Source: Hydrogenophaga sp. 2FB (GTDB taxonomy: Bacteria > Pseudomonadota > Gammaproteobacteria > Burkholderiales > Burkholderiaceae_C). From it: a DNA stretch of 46,666 nt. Both the position numbers and the translations under genes were made by a program. Below, one piece after another: positions 8,979 through 16,376 of this stretch (position 1 is the first letter of the stretch; each line of letters opens with the position of its first letter). The stretch is taken from NCBI RefSeq assembly GCF_005503365.1, contig NZ_SCML01000052.1, positions 1-46,666 on the forward strand. The letters run 5' to 3'. Below the pieces are notes generated by a model. It was not told where the DNA came from. It saw only the letters and a list, made by a program, of their open reading frames with translations, and made no database searches.

Positions 8979-9425
8979 ATGACAACATTCGCCGCCTCCC
9001 TCAAGAAAGAGATCGCACGAGTAGCCCGAAAAGAGCTACGCGACGAGATCTCTGCCCTTCGCAAGGGCTCCGCAACCTATAGATCCGAGATCGCAGACCT
9101 CAAGCGCAAGCTCAAGTCGCTCGAGTCCCGGGTCAAAGCATTGAGCCGTGCAACGCCGCGAGCGGAGTCTGCACGCAAGGCTCCTGCGGAAGCATCCCGT
9201 GCCAAGCCCGGCCGAAAAATCATCTTCGGTGCAGCCGAATTCTTGGCACTGCGCCAGCAGCTTGGCTTCACGCAAGCGCAGATGGCCAAACTGGTTGGTG
9301 CCTCTGCTCTCTCGATCTACAAGTGGGAGAGTGGACAGGTCACCCCCAGGGCCGCTCAACTGGAGAAGATCCTCGCTGTGCGCAAGCTTGGCAAGCGCGA
9401 AGCTTTGACACGGGTTCAAGCCTAA
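8979..9425 (+). CDS. HTH (XRE-type) protein with N-terminal coiled coil
   Basis: A 148-aa protein. I place the start at ATG 8979 (MTTFAASLKKEIARVARKEL) rather than the upstream frame extension, whose 36 residues look non-coding and run toward the IS1182 end. Residues 5-60 are charged and heptad-like (KKEIARVARKELRDEISALR, later EIADLKRKLKSLESRVKAL), predicting a coiled coil. A basic Ala-rich linker follows, and residues 87-135 form an XRE-like helix-turn-helix (ALRQQLGFTQAQMAKLVGAS, then IYKWESGQVTPR). Such proteins are common in Burkholderiales and are taken to be DNA-binding regulators; the target is unknown. It is convergent with the phosphatase gene, 52 bp away. Confidence 0.85.
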   Translation: MTTFAASLKKEIARVARKELRDEISALRKGSATYRSEIADLKRKLKSLESRVKALSRATPRAESARKAPAEASRAKPGRKIIFGAAEFLALRQQLGFTQAQMAKLVGASALSIYKWESGQVTPRAAQLEKILAVRKLGKREALTRVQA

Positions 9426-9477
9426 ATGTTTGTGTGCTCGGGGCCCGCAGTACATGCGCGCTCTCGTGCCAGCGCCG

Positions 9478-9966
9478 TCATCGCCCCCCTGCAGCCTTCG
9501 CAAGCAACCGAATCACGCGTGGATTCGCGCCCTCCAGCAGATGGATACCGTCGCCCACCTGCGGCAGTGGCACGCGGTAAAACTCCCCAGCCCACTTGGC
9601 CACGGCCGCCGAGCGGCTCACACCGCCCTGGCAATGCACGATCAACCGCACTTCTTCAGGTGCGTCACGGTATTTGTCGATGAACTCGACGATCCGTTTC
9701 GCATCACTGAGCTCAGGCGCCTTGTCCTCGTCGTACTTGCAGATCACCTTGTGCTCTTCCTCTGACATCTGATCTGGCCAGTCAGGATCTCCTGGCCGCT
9801 CGAACGTATCCACGAAGTTCAGGATCAAGTGATCTCGGAACTTGTGCAAGTGATCGGGTCGGTTGCATTCTTCGAATTGATCCAGGATCGAAATGATCAC
9901 CGTGTCCTGCCGTGGCTCCAGCTTCATCGCTTCGCGCACGCCCATGAAAAGCACTTCTTTCAACAT
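9478..9966 (-). CDS. Dual-specificity/tyrosine phosphatase-like protein
   Basis: A 162-aa protein with the cysteine-phosphatase signature HCQGGVSRS at residues 111-119. Cys112 would be the nucleophile and Arg118 the phosphate-binding residue. Upstream are the beta-strand VIISILDQ and an acidic loop (ERPGDPDWPDQMSEEE) that could supply the general acid, which I cannot assign. The size and the short N-terminus suit a small cytosolic phosphatase of the DSP fold rather than the low-molecular-weight type. It lies 85 bp downstream of the AAA+ ATPase on the same strand, so the two may be co-transcribed. Substrate unknown: protein, RNA cap-like or phosphoinositide targets are all possible for the fold. 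Confidence 0.8.
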   Translation of the reverse strand: MLKEVLFMGVREAMKLEPRQDTVIISILDQFEECNRPDHLHKFRDHLILNFVDTFERPGDPDWPDQMSEEEHKVICKYDEDKAPELSDAKRIVEFIDKYRDAPEEVRLIVHCQGGVSRSAAVAKWAGEFYRVPLPQVGDGIHLLEGANPRVIRLLAKAAGGR

Positions 9967-10051
9967 ATCTCTGTCCTCTTTCTTGTTTGTTTGAATGAAT
10001 CGACCGGTCTTCTGGTCTCAATGCGGCCACGCGCGCGGCATTCCGCCGTCC

Positions 10052-11419
10052 TCAATGCAAGCGCAGCCTCTGCGCGCTTGATACGTCATCCCCCAGCACC
10101 TCCACCGGCAGATCGTCGAGGCTGACGGCCCCCCTGCCCTGCCTCACCGCCTGAGCGATCACCGAGCCAGTGAGTTGGTAGATCTCTCGCGCACTGAGAT
10201 GCGCCAACGCCAGAACAAAGGCCTTGTCCGGCGCCCTCTCCAGCCGCACACCGGCATCTCTCGTGGCGGCAGCCACCACCGCACGGGCCACCTGAATAGC
10301 CTGCTCGGCATCGGGCATGCGAATGAAGAACTCCCGCATACGGGATCGCAGGGTGGGGGCGATCAGCCAGGGGTAGTTGCAGGTCGCGATCCAGGTGATG
10401 AGGCTGGCATCGAGTTCGATCTCCACGCTCTGGTCTCGCACCTTGCTGGCGCTCACCGGCTCCAGCAGGCTGTGCAGCACCGCGGTCGGATCGGCCGATC
10501 GGCCAAAGCCACGCGCCTTGTCCAGCTCGTCGAGGATCACCAGCGGGTTGGCGTGATCGCCATGGGCCAGCATCTCGAAGACCAGGCCAATGCGGGTGTT
10601 GCCCCAGGTGATCTCCGAACCAAGCAAGGCCGATGAGGTCTCGGCCTGGTCCATCGGGTGACGCCGTACCGGCACGTTCAGCACTTTGGCCAATGCCTCG
10701 CAGAAATGGGTCTTTCCCACCCCGGGCGGTCCTGCGAGCAACATGGGCGGGATGCGCACGGCGCGCCGGCTCACCTTCGCCAAGGCCATCCGGTCGGCCA
10801 CGAAGTGGATCACTTCCGAGAAATGGGGGTGGCTCTGCTCCAGGGCCAGTACGACGTCGAGATGGCGTGGCCAGTCAACTCTGCGCCAGGCACCCTTGAA
10901 CTGCAATTCCTTGAAGATGGCCTCGTTGCGCTTGCGCACATCGGCGTCGCTGTGTCCTTTGCTTTCACGCAGCTTCTCAATGGCCGAGGGCTCGTAGACC
11001 TGAAACTTCCTCTTGATGGGGAGGGATTTCAACTGCTCACAGAAGGCCTCCGGCTCGGCTTTCCCGATGATGATCCCCTTGCGCTGCGCACGTGAAAACT
11101 CTTCCTTGGCTTGCTCGCCGCCCTCTGCACCTAGCACGACGGCTTGGGCACAAGCCTCTTCCAACCGGGCCTTCTCGGCTTCCGCTTCCTCTGTCTTCTT
11201 GCGTTCGGCCTCCCGAAGGATTTCAGCATCAAGCTCGTCCTTGAGCGTCTGGGTCACCAGCACGTGCTTGAAAGCTCTGTGCCCGGCCGGGATCGACTGT
11301 TCCACGAACTGACTGTCTGTGACCAACGACGCGCGCGCTTCGCGATTCACGAGGTGCCGTTGGTCTGCGTTTTCCGGAGAAGTCGCTTCGGCATCTTCGG
11401 TGAAAGGATGTTGACTCAT
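10052..11419 (-). CDS. AAA+ ATPase with N-terminal coiled coil (Lon/MoxR-like ATPase core)
   Basis: A 455-aa protein from ATG 11419 (MSQHPFTEDAE), preceded by AGGGGA at good spacing; a GTG five codons earlier overlaps the upstream stop. Residues about 60-95 are a charged coiled coil. The ATPase module has Walker A GPPGVGKT at about 230-237, Walker B LVILDELDKA, sensor 1 in WIATCNYPW and an arginine region LRSRMREF. These features resemble the Lon ATPase core, but there is no protease domain, so it probably remodels a partner. It begins 11 bp after the HD/LAGIDADG gene and is followed by the phosphatase gene, suggesting a three-gene transcript. Partner and function unknown. Confidence 0.85.
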   Translation of the reverse strand: MSQHPFTEDAEATSPENADQRHLVNREARASLVTDSQFVEQSIPAGHRAFKHVLVTQTLKDELDAEILREAERKKTEEAEAEKARLEEACAQAVVLGAEGGEQAKEEFSRAQRKGIIIGKAEPEAFCEQLKSLPIKRKFQVYEPSAIEKLRESKGHSDADVRKRNEAIFKELQFKGAWRRVDWPRHLDVVLALEQSHPHFSEVIHFVADRMALAKVSRRAVRIPPMLLAGPPGVGKTHFCEALAKVLNVPVRRHPMDQAETSSALLGSEITWGNTRIGLVFEMLAHGDHANPLVILDELDKARGFGRSADPTAVLHSLLEPVSASKVRDQSVEIELDASLITWIATCNYPWLIAPTLRSRMREFFIRMPDAEQAIQVARAVVAAATRDAGVRLERAPDKAFVLALAHLSAREIYQLTGSVIAQAVRQGRGAVSLDDLPVEVLGDDVSSAQRLRLH

Positions 11420-11430
11420 TCGATTTCCCC

Positions 11431-13497
11431 TCACTTGAGCGCGCGCAGCTTCTTGTAGTGCGCCACGCGGATGCTCTCAACGCCCGGGGGAACGCCATGG
11501 CGGCCGAAGCGTCGGCTGATCTGACCGTTCTCGCAGAAGGACAGCGCCACAGCCGCTTCCTGCCGCTTGCGCACCAGGTAGCCGTGCAGCAACGCCACCA
11601 GCCGCATGGCATTGGGCCCTGTGAAGTTGAGGGTGTAGACCTGCTTGTTGCGCCCGATCTGGCGCCGCACCGCGTAGATCATGCTGGGCACGTTCACGCA
11701 GCGCTGGAAATGCTGCAGGGTCTGAAGGCAGTTCTGGGAGATGGACACGATCAGGCGGAAGATCGACCTGCGGTTCGCAAACGGTTGCTTCACGATGGCA
11801 ATGCAGCCGTCGCCATCGAGCATGCCGGCGGCCCATTCCAGACTGGGACGAGGCCAGCGGTCAGAAGATCGATCAACTGAAAGCTCCATCGAGCGTTCCG
11901 CACGACCCAGGTCGTCGGCAGGTGAATCGGTGGGGATCGCCGCAGGGATGCCGGCGGGGGTGTCGCCGTCCGCATCGGCCTCGGCATCCACAACCACCAG
12001 GGCATCTGCGCCGTCGCCCTGCATGAACAGGTCGTTCGGGTCGCCCAAGGTTTCCCACTGGGCGAACTCCAGCTCCTCGTCGGATTCACTCCAGGGGAAC
12101 AGCACCACACGTTGAGGATGACGACGTTGGCGGGCGTCCACGTTGCCAGAGGAGATGACATCACCACCAGTGGGAGACACTGCAGCCGGCGCGTCGGCAG
12201 GCTGATGGGTGGGTGCCGGTGCCGACTCAATCATGTCGACGGATGCAGCGTTGCTGCCGACCCCAGCGACACGGCCGAGGTCAGGGCCAGGCGCATAGCC
12301 TTTGTCAACCTGACCGGACATCACGGCATTCACCTGAATCCCGTACGCGTCTCGGGCGCGTCCCAGCGCGTCGCCCAGCGCTCGGCCCAGTCGCGCCACA
12401 TGGGGGTCCACCGGGTTCTTGGACAACGGGCCAAAGCGGCTGCCCAGGCGGAACTCTTTCTCGCCCTCTCCGCTCCACAGCGCGCGCAACCGCAGGGCAT
12501 CTTCCGGCTCCAGCCTCTCCAGGCGATCCAGAAGAGCCCCAAGCACTTGCACGGTGGACGGATGGGCGCGCCTGCGCAGTTCCCCGTCCTGAAGACGCGA
12601 AGCCGCGTCGGACAACATCGACGGCCGTTTGTTGGGCAGGTTCAGCGCGCCGAGATCGGCGAGCACCGCAGCCAGGCGCACCAACGAGGCTTCGTCCCGA
12701 TCAAGCTCGAACTCGTCCAGGAGCATGGCAGCATGGATGCCGGTGCGCAAGGCATAGCTGCGCCCTGGCGCCTGTGGGTACTGAGCAGACGGCGCGGTCG
12801 ATGCGTACAGTGAATGTTCAATGTCCGGACGACTGATCGCGGCCACCAGGAACGCCTGGTGCAGCGGCTTGAGACTGGCCAGCACGCGGTGCAGGTCCAG
12901 CTCCACCGACTCGTGCAAGCCCAGATGGCGCAGCACCCAGGGCGTGGCAGCCGGCTGCGGATGTGCTTTGCCAAACTGCTGCAGCACCAACACATCAGAT
13001 GGCACGTTGGGCATCGCGTGCTTCATGAGTTCGAGCTCGTACACACCGGGCTGGGGAACCCAGCGGCTGCCATGAACCGACGGCAGCAGCACGGTCTGGT
13101 CACCGGCGCCCAGGCGGGCCAGGGACATGCAACCGGAGACGTCCATCGTGCCGCTGCGTTCGCCGCCGAGACTCGTGATGACGTCCAGGAATCGCTGGTC
13201 GGCTGGAGATGCAATCGACCCGAACGGTTGTGCGGCGCTGATGTGCGCGGTCACCCGGATCACCGACAACGGGTCGAGCAGTTCGCCGCAGACGTTGGTG
13301 AACTCGTCCTCGGGATCGGAGATGTAGGCACGTGGGGCCGCAGGCGTGATCGGCTCGGCAGGCACATGTACGGCGGTCTCATGCGTCGCACGCAGCGCAA
13401 GGCGCTTGCGCAGTTCGGCTGTGAAGTGCTCCAGGCCGTTGGCGAATTCTTCGATGGAGTTGAATTTCGGGGTGTTGTCGTTTTGATTCGAATTCAT
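11431..13497 (-). CDS. Large protein with C-terminal LAGIDADG homing-endonuclease domain and degenerate HD/TraI_2-like region
   Basis: A 688-aa protein. Residues 551-688 match a single LAGIDADG domain: WAAGMLDGDGCIAIV is the motif helix with acidic Asp residues, followed by FRLIVSISQ, a Y-x-L-N-F strand and MRLVALLHGYLVRKRQEAAV, the usual closing helix. Residues about 120-400 are helical; RTGIHAAMLLDEFEL and LVRLAAVLADLGALN recall the HD-type core of TraI_2/MobH relaxases, but the HD dyad is replaced by AD, so that match is weak. Residues about 430-550 are acidic, Pro/Ala-rich and probably disordered. It lies between the integrase and the AAA+ ATPase on the same strand. A single LAGIDADG domain would have to dimerise to cut DNA. 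This fusion is unfamiliar to me. Confidence 0.8.
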   Translation of the reverse strand: MNSNQNDNTPKFNSIEEFANGLEHFTAELRKRLALRATHETAVHVPAEPITPAAPRAYISDPEDEFTNVCGELLDPLSVIRVTAHISAAQPFGSIASPADQRFLDVITSLGGERSGTMDVSGCMSLARLGAGDQTVLLPSVHGSRWVPQPGVYELELMKHAMPNVPSDVLVLQQFGKAHPQPAATPWVLRHLGLHESVELDLHRVLASLKPLHQAFLVAAISRPDIEHSLYASTAPSAQYPQAPGRSYALRTGIHAAMLLDEFELDRDEASLVRLAAVLADLGALNLPNKRPSMLSDAASRLQDGELRRRAHPSTVQVLGALLDRLERLEPEDALRLRALWSGEGEKEFRLGSRFGPLSKNPVDPHVARLGRALGDALGRARDAYGIQVNAVMSGQVDKGYAPGPDLGRVAGVGSNAASVDMIESAPAPTHQPADAPAAVSPTGGDVISSGNVDARQRRHPQRVVLFPWSESDEELEFAQWETLGDPNDLFMQGDGADALVVVDAEADADGDTPAGIPAAIPTDSPADDLGRAERSMELSVDRSSDRWPRPSLEWAAGMLDGDGCIAIVKQPFANRRSIFRLIVSISQNCLQTLQHFQRCVNVPSMIYAVRRQIGRNKQVYTLNFTGPNAMRLVALLHGYLVRKRQEAAVALSFCENGQISRRFGRHGVPPGVESIRVAHYKKLRALK

Positions 13498-13639
13498 GAT
13501 GTTGTCCTGATGAAATTTGAGATGTTTGAAAGTGATTGGGCAAAGCTGCGCCCTTCCAGGCGGCGAAGGCTTTGCGCCCTTGCCCGTCCGGTGGGTTCAA
13601 CGTGTGGTGTTCAGGCGCGAAGGCCTGCGGCGTGTGTCG

Positions 13640-15145
13640 CTACTCGCGTTTCAGAAAACCCGGTGGCTCCGGGCTCCTGAGAAAGGGCAACAGGCCGACT
13701 GATTCGCGCGCGGCGCTCTTGGCCCGTCGCGTTGCGGAGTGCTTCAACGGCGCAGTAGTGATTGGGGTGATCGCGGTCATCAGCGCTGCAACCGGGGTCG
13801 GCACTTCTTCCGTGTCTTCGACGCCTTCTTCACCGTCTGCCGTCAAGACCACTTTGTCCGCATCGTCGGCCTCATCAGCTTGCACCGAGATCGCCTGCGC
13901 CGCCTTCAGTTCTTCAGGCAAACGCAGCACCATGCCCTGTACTGGTGTCACCGAGATGTGCTGTTTGAGCAAACGCTCCATGGCTGAACCGTCGCGCCGC
14001 GTCAGGTTGGGCACATAGCGGCTGTAGACACGGAACAGCATCTCGGTGCTGGTGTGGCCGAGCTGGCGCGCGATCCACTCCGGCGCCTCGCCCGAAGCGA
14101 GCCACAGCGTGGCGGCGGTATGGCGCATCTGGTAAGCCCGGCGGTGCGGGATGTCCAGGTGGCGCAGCAGCGGTGACCACACGCGGTTCAAGAAGTTCTG
14201 GTTGTCGATGGGCGTTCCGCCTCGGTTGCAGAACACAAACTCGGACGTCTTGCCAGTCACCTTGAACTGCTCCTGCAGCGCATCGAACACCAGGTCGTTC
14301 ATCTGGATGTCGCGCACGCTGCCATCGGTCTTGAGTTCGTCCTCTTCTTTCAGCACGATGGCCTCACGCACCAGGATGAGCCGGCGCTCGAAGTCGATGT
14401 ACTTCCACTTGAGGCCGTGTGCTTCACCCGTGCGCATGCCGGTAAAGAAGCGCACGGTGAAGTACTGGCGGTAGTCCACCCGCGCCGTCGTGAGGATCTG
14501 CTGCACCTCGTCCAGGGTGAACGGCATCACGTCGCTGCGCTTCATCTTCAGCGGCTTGATGTTGCGAAACGCGGAAGTAAACTCGAACCGGTCGGCCGCT
14601 TCGTTAAGAATCTGCCGCAGCGGCTTCATCACGGAGTTGATGCGACGGTTGGACAATGTGCTCTGGGATTTTCGGGTGGTTACTTTGGCGAGTGTTGCCC
14701 GAAATGCCAGTACGTCTGCCTTGGTGATCTGGCCGACCTCCTTCTCCCCGAAGTAGGGAATGAGGTACTGGTCAATCGACCCACGCTGCGTGACCTTGTA
14801 GCTGCGACGCCAGGACACCTCCGACTCCGCGAACCACATGTCGGCGAACACCTTGAAGGTGGGCGTGCCGGCGCGAGTCGAGGGTTGGCGCTGCAGTTCA
14901 GGCGCGTTTTCCTCTGCAACGACTTCGGCCACCGCTTGACTCGATGGCAACGGTTTGCCGAAGGTCTTCTGGTAGTCGAAGGTGCCGAGGGCGATTTCGC
15001 CTTCGACGCGTTCGAGAGCCTTTTGGAGGCGCTTGCGGTTGACAGGGGTATCAGGCAGCGCAGTCTGCTCGCGCAGGCGCTGCCCCTGAAACACGAAGTC
15101 CAGGAAGAGAAGCCCCGATTCGGAGCGGCGGCGAATACTACCCAC
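13640..15145 (-). CDS. Tyrosine recombinase (phage/ICE-type integrase)
   Basis: A 501-aa integrase that recombines element and chromosome attachment sites. Residues 1-65 form an arm-type DNA-binding domain (SIRRRSESGLLFLDFVFQGQ, DUF3596-like), about 95-190 the SAM-like core-binding domain and about 205-385 the catalytic domain. The catalytic set appears as Arg238 (TGMRTGE), Lys272 (LKTDGS), Arg341 in YQMRHTAATL, where the usual His is Tyr as in this subgroup, His364 (LGHTS) and nucleophile Tyr374 (RVYSRY). The tail of about 100 residues beyond the nucleophile is unusually long, acidic then basic. Its start overlaps the excisionase-like gene by 8 bp. It probably moves the surrounding element. 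Confidence 0.95.
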   Translation of the reverse strand: MGSIRRRSESGLLFLDFVFQGQRLREQTALPDTPVNRKRLQKALERVEGEIALGTFDYQKTFGKPLPSSQAVAEVVAEENAPELQRQPSTRAGTPTFKVFADMWFAESEVSWRRSYKVTQRGSIDQYLIPYFGEKEVGQITKADVLAFRATLAKVTTRKSQSTLSNRRINSVMKPLRQILNEAADRFEFTSAFRNIKPLKMKRSDVMPFTLDEVQQILTTARVDYRQYFTVRFFTGMRTGEAHGLKWKYIDFERRLILVREAIVLKEEDELKTDGSVRDIQMNDLVFDALQEQFKVTGKTSEFVFCNRGGTPIDNQNFLNRVWSPLLRHLDIPHRRAYQMRHTAATLWLASGEAPEWIARQLGHTSTEMLFRVYSRYVPNLTRRDGSAMERLLKQHISVTPVQGMVLRLPEELKAAQAISVQADEADDADKVVLTADGEEGVEDTEEVPTPVAALMTAITPITTAPLKHSATRRAKSAARESVGLLPFLRSPEPPGFLKRE

Positions 15146-15398
15146 GGAGCGCTCCTCCGTGGGTCATTGGAATGGGGGAGCTCGACATGTGCGAATGGCG
15201 AGCCATGTCCTCTTGGATATGCTCCCAGATGTAGAGCGTCTTGCGGCCCCCGAATGGGCGGATGTAGTGACGCCCCTCGAGCAGCACACTGTCCTTCAGG
15301 CGATCACGGATCGTCCTTGAGTCGTATTTGATCAAGGCTGACAACTCTGCCGTCGTCAGGTAGGTTTGAGGGCCTGCCTCAGAGATGGCTACTTGCAT
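15138..15398 (-). CDS. Small excisionase-like DNA-binding protein
   Basis: An 86-aa protein if started at ATG 15398 (MQVAISEAG), which has AAAGGA nine bases upstream; an ATG six codons earlier lacks a site. The core TYLTTAELSALIKYDSRTIR, then DRLKDSVLLEGRHYIRPFGG, resembles the winged-helix recombination directionality factors (MerR/Xis-like) that sit next to integrases. Its stop lies inside the integrase start, overlapping by 8 bp, so the two are probably translated together. Expected role: bends the attachment site to favour excision, and possibly represses its own promoter. Family assignment is by size, position and HTH pattern only. Confidence 0.7.
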   Translation of the reverse strand: MQVAISEAGPQTYLTTAELSALIKYDSRTIRDRLKDSVLLEGRHYIRPFGGRKTLYIWEHIQEDMARHSHMSSSPIPMTHGGALRG

Positions 15399-15416
15399 GC
15401 TTGGATGTCCTTTCAT

Positions 15417-15549
15417 TGAACAGTTACACTGGGAGACCAGTTTGCAAAAAATCAGACCTTTTTGATCTCCTGCAGGTCAGTATATCTGACTTTTATACAG
15501 AAGCAAGTCTTTTTGGTCTCTAGAAGATCATTTTCTACAAAACAAGGCC
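15417..15549. promoter_or_regulatory. Divergent control region with operator-like repeats
   Basis: This AT-rich gap separates the xis-int transcript (minus) from the Cro-like regulator (plus). It contains a perfect interrupted palindrome, GTCAG-TATAT-CTGAC, at 15476-15490. It also has two imperfect direct repeats, ATCAGACCTTTTTGATCTCC at 15451-15470 and AAGCAAGTCTTTTTGGTCTC at 15501-15520. A further GAGACC at 15433-15438 is inverted relative to GGTCTC at 15515-15520. This looks like a lysogeny-type switch with several operators, probably bound by the product of 15550-15765. Promoter boxes cannot be fixed with confidence. Confidence 0.65.
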
Positions 15550-15765
15550 ATGATCCGCTGTCACTTCGCCCGACTCCTCGGGGAGCGAAAGCTCAAGATT
15601 GCCGACGTGGCAAGGGATACCGGGATCAATCGCGGAACGCTGACGCGGCTGTACTACGAGACGGCTGAGCGAGTAGAGATTGATGTGCTGGACAAGCTGT
15701 GCGACTACTTCGGCATCGATTTGCCTGAGTTGCTAGAGCGAACGAGCAGCACCGGTCAGCCTTGA
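15550..15765 (+). CDS. Cro/C1-type HTH regulator
   Basis: A 71-aa protein almost entirely made of one helix-turn-helix domain: MIRCHFARLLGERKLKIADV, then RDTGINRGTLTRLYYETAER and DVLDKLCDYFGIDLPELLE. This is the short XRE form seen in YozG-like and mobile-element regulators. It is transcribed divergently from xis-int across a region rich in palindromes and direct repeats, so I infer it represses or switches the integrase operon and perhaps itself. No clear Shine-Dalgarno sequence is present (AACAAGGCC precedes the ATG), which may keep expression low. Confidence 0.85.
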   Translation: MIRCHFARLLGERKLKIADVARDTGINRGTLTRLYYETAERVEIDVLDKLCDYFGIDLPELLERTSSTGQP

Positions 15766-16082
15766 ATCAAGGATCCGGATTGGCCGAGCGGCCGGCACGA
15801 ACGCGTTCAAATCCGAGTCACCTTGGAGGGATTCTCAAAGGATCTAAGGCCGGCCCCTTCACATAGCCATGGTGCGGCGCCAACTGAAACAGGCGCAGTT
15901 GTACGTGGAGTTGAACCTGTGCACCCCCACTGGAGCTCCACGCAGCCCGCTTTAAGGTTGATGCACAGGTTGAAGAACTGCATCTGCCAGCCTGCGGCCC
16001 TTACTCAAGCGAACGAAACCAGACTCAGCGCAGCAGGGCAACCTGTCCGAGCCGTGACCCTGAACGCAGGAATGACGCTTGG
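15766..16082. other. Intergenic stretch without a recognisable gene
   Basis: It lies between the Cro-like gene and the 3' end of the STAND gene. A plus-strand open frame at 15823-16086 (87 codons) has no motif and no good ribosome site. GTTGAACCTGTGCACC near 15910-15925 is followed at 15962 by an approximate repeat, GCACAGGTTGAAG, giving a short imperfect inverted repeat. I see no terminator with a clear U-tract. Confidence 0.4.
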
Positions 16083-16376
16083 CTAGACAAAGAAGACACC
16101 GCTCTTGAGGGTTTCGTCAAACGCGACGGATGTGTTGCTTCGGTGAAGCAGGCGCACTTGCCAGAGGTAGAACGATCGAACCACCTGTCCTTCGGCGGAC
16201 GGGAACTCGCGATAGGTCGTTCCGCGAGAGACCAAGGCCGCACCGCAGGCCCCACTCAGTGGCCCCGGACGCACCGGGCCCCAGCTCGCATTCCAGTGAG
16301 CGTATTCCGCCACCATTTGTTCTTCCTCGAGGACCTTGAGCGCGGCGCCCACTTGACGCACCTCGATTTGAGCAGA
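16083..16376 (-). pseudogene. Probable out-of-frame C-terminal tail of the STAND gene
   Basis: In a different minus frame from the main gene, 97 codons read SAQIEVRQVGAALKVLEEEQ, then MVAEYAHWNASWGPVRPGPL, VSRGTTYREFPSAEGQVVRS and end in SGVFFV and a stop. This looks like real protein, with balanced composition and amphipathic helices. The main frame over the same bases reads low-quality Arg/Gly/Ser-rich sequence. I infer a one-base frameshift near 16370-16400 that swaps the natural end of the long protein. A separate small gene is less likely, as no start codon with a ribosome site fits. A sequencing error is also possible. Confidence 0.5.

Noticed and set aside
11431..11850. The LAGIDADG domain as part of an intein
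   Set aside because: It lies at the extreme C-terminus, with no splicing-domain blocks, no downstream extein and no terminal His-Asn; a simple C-terminal fusion fits better.
15823..16086. An 87-codon plus-strand frame after the Cro-like gene
   Set aside because: No recognisable domain, no ribosome site, and it ends over the STAND gene's tail; not supportable as a gene.
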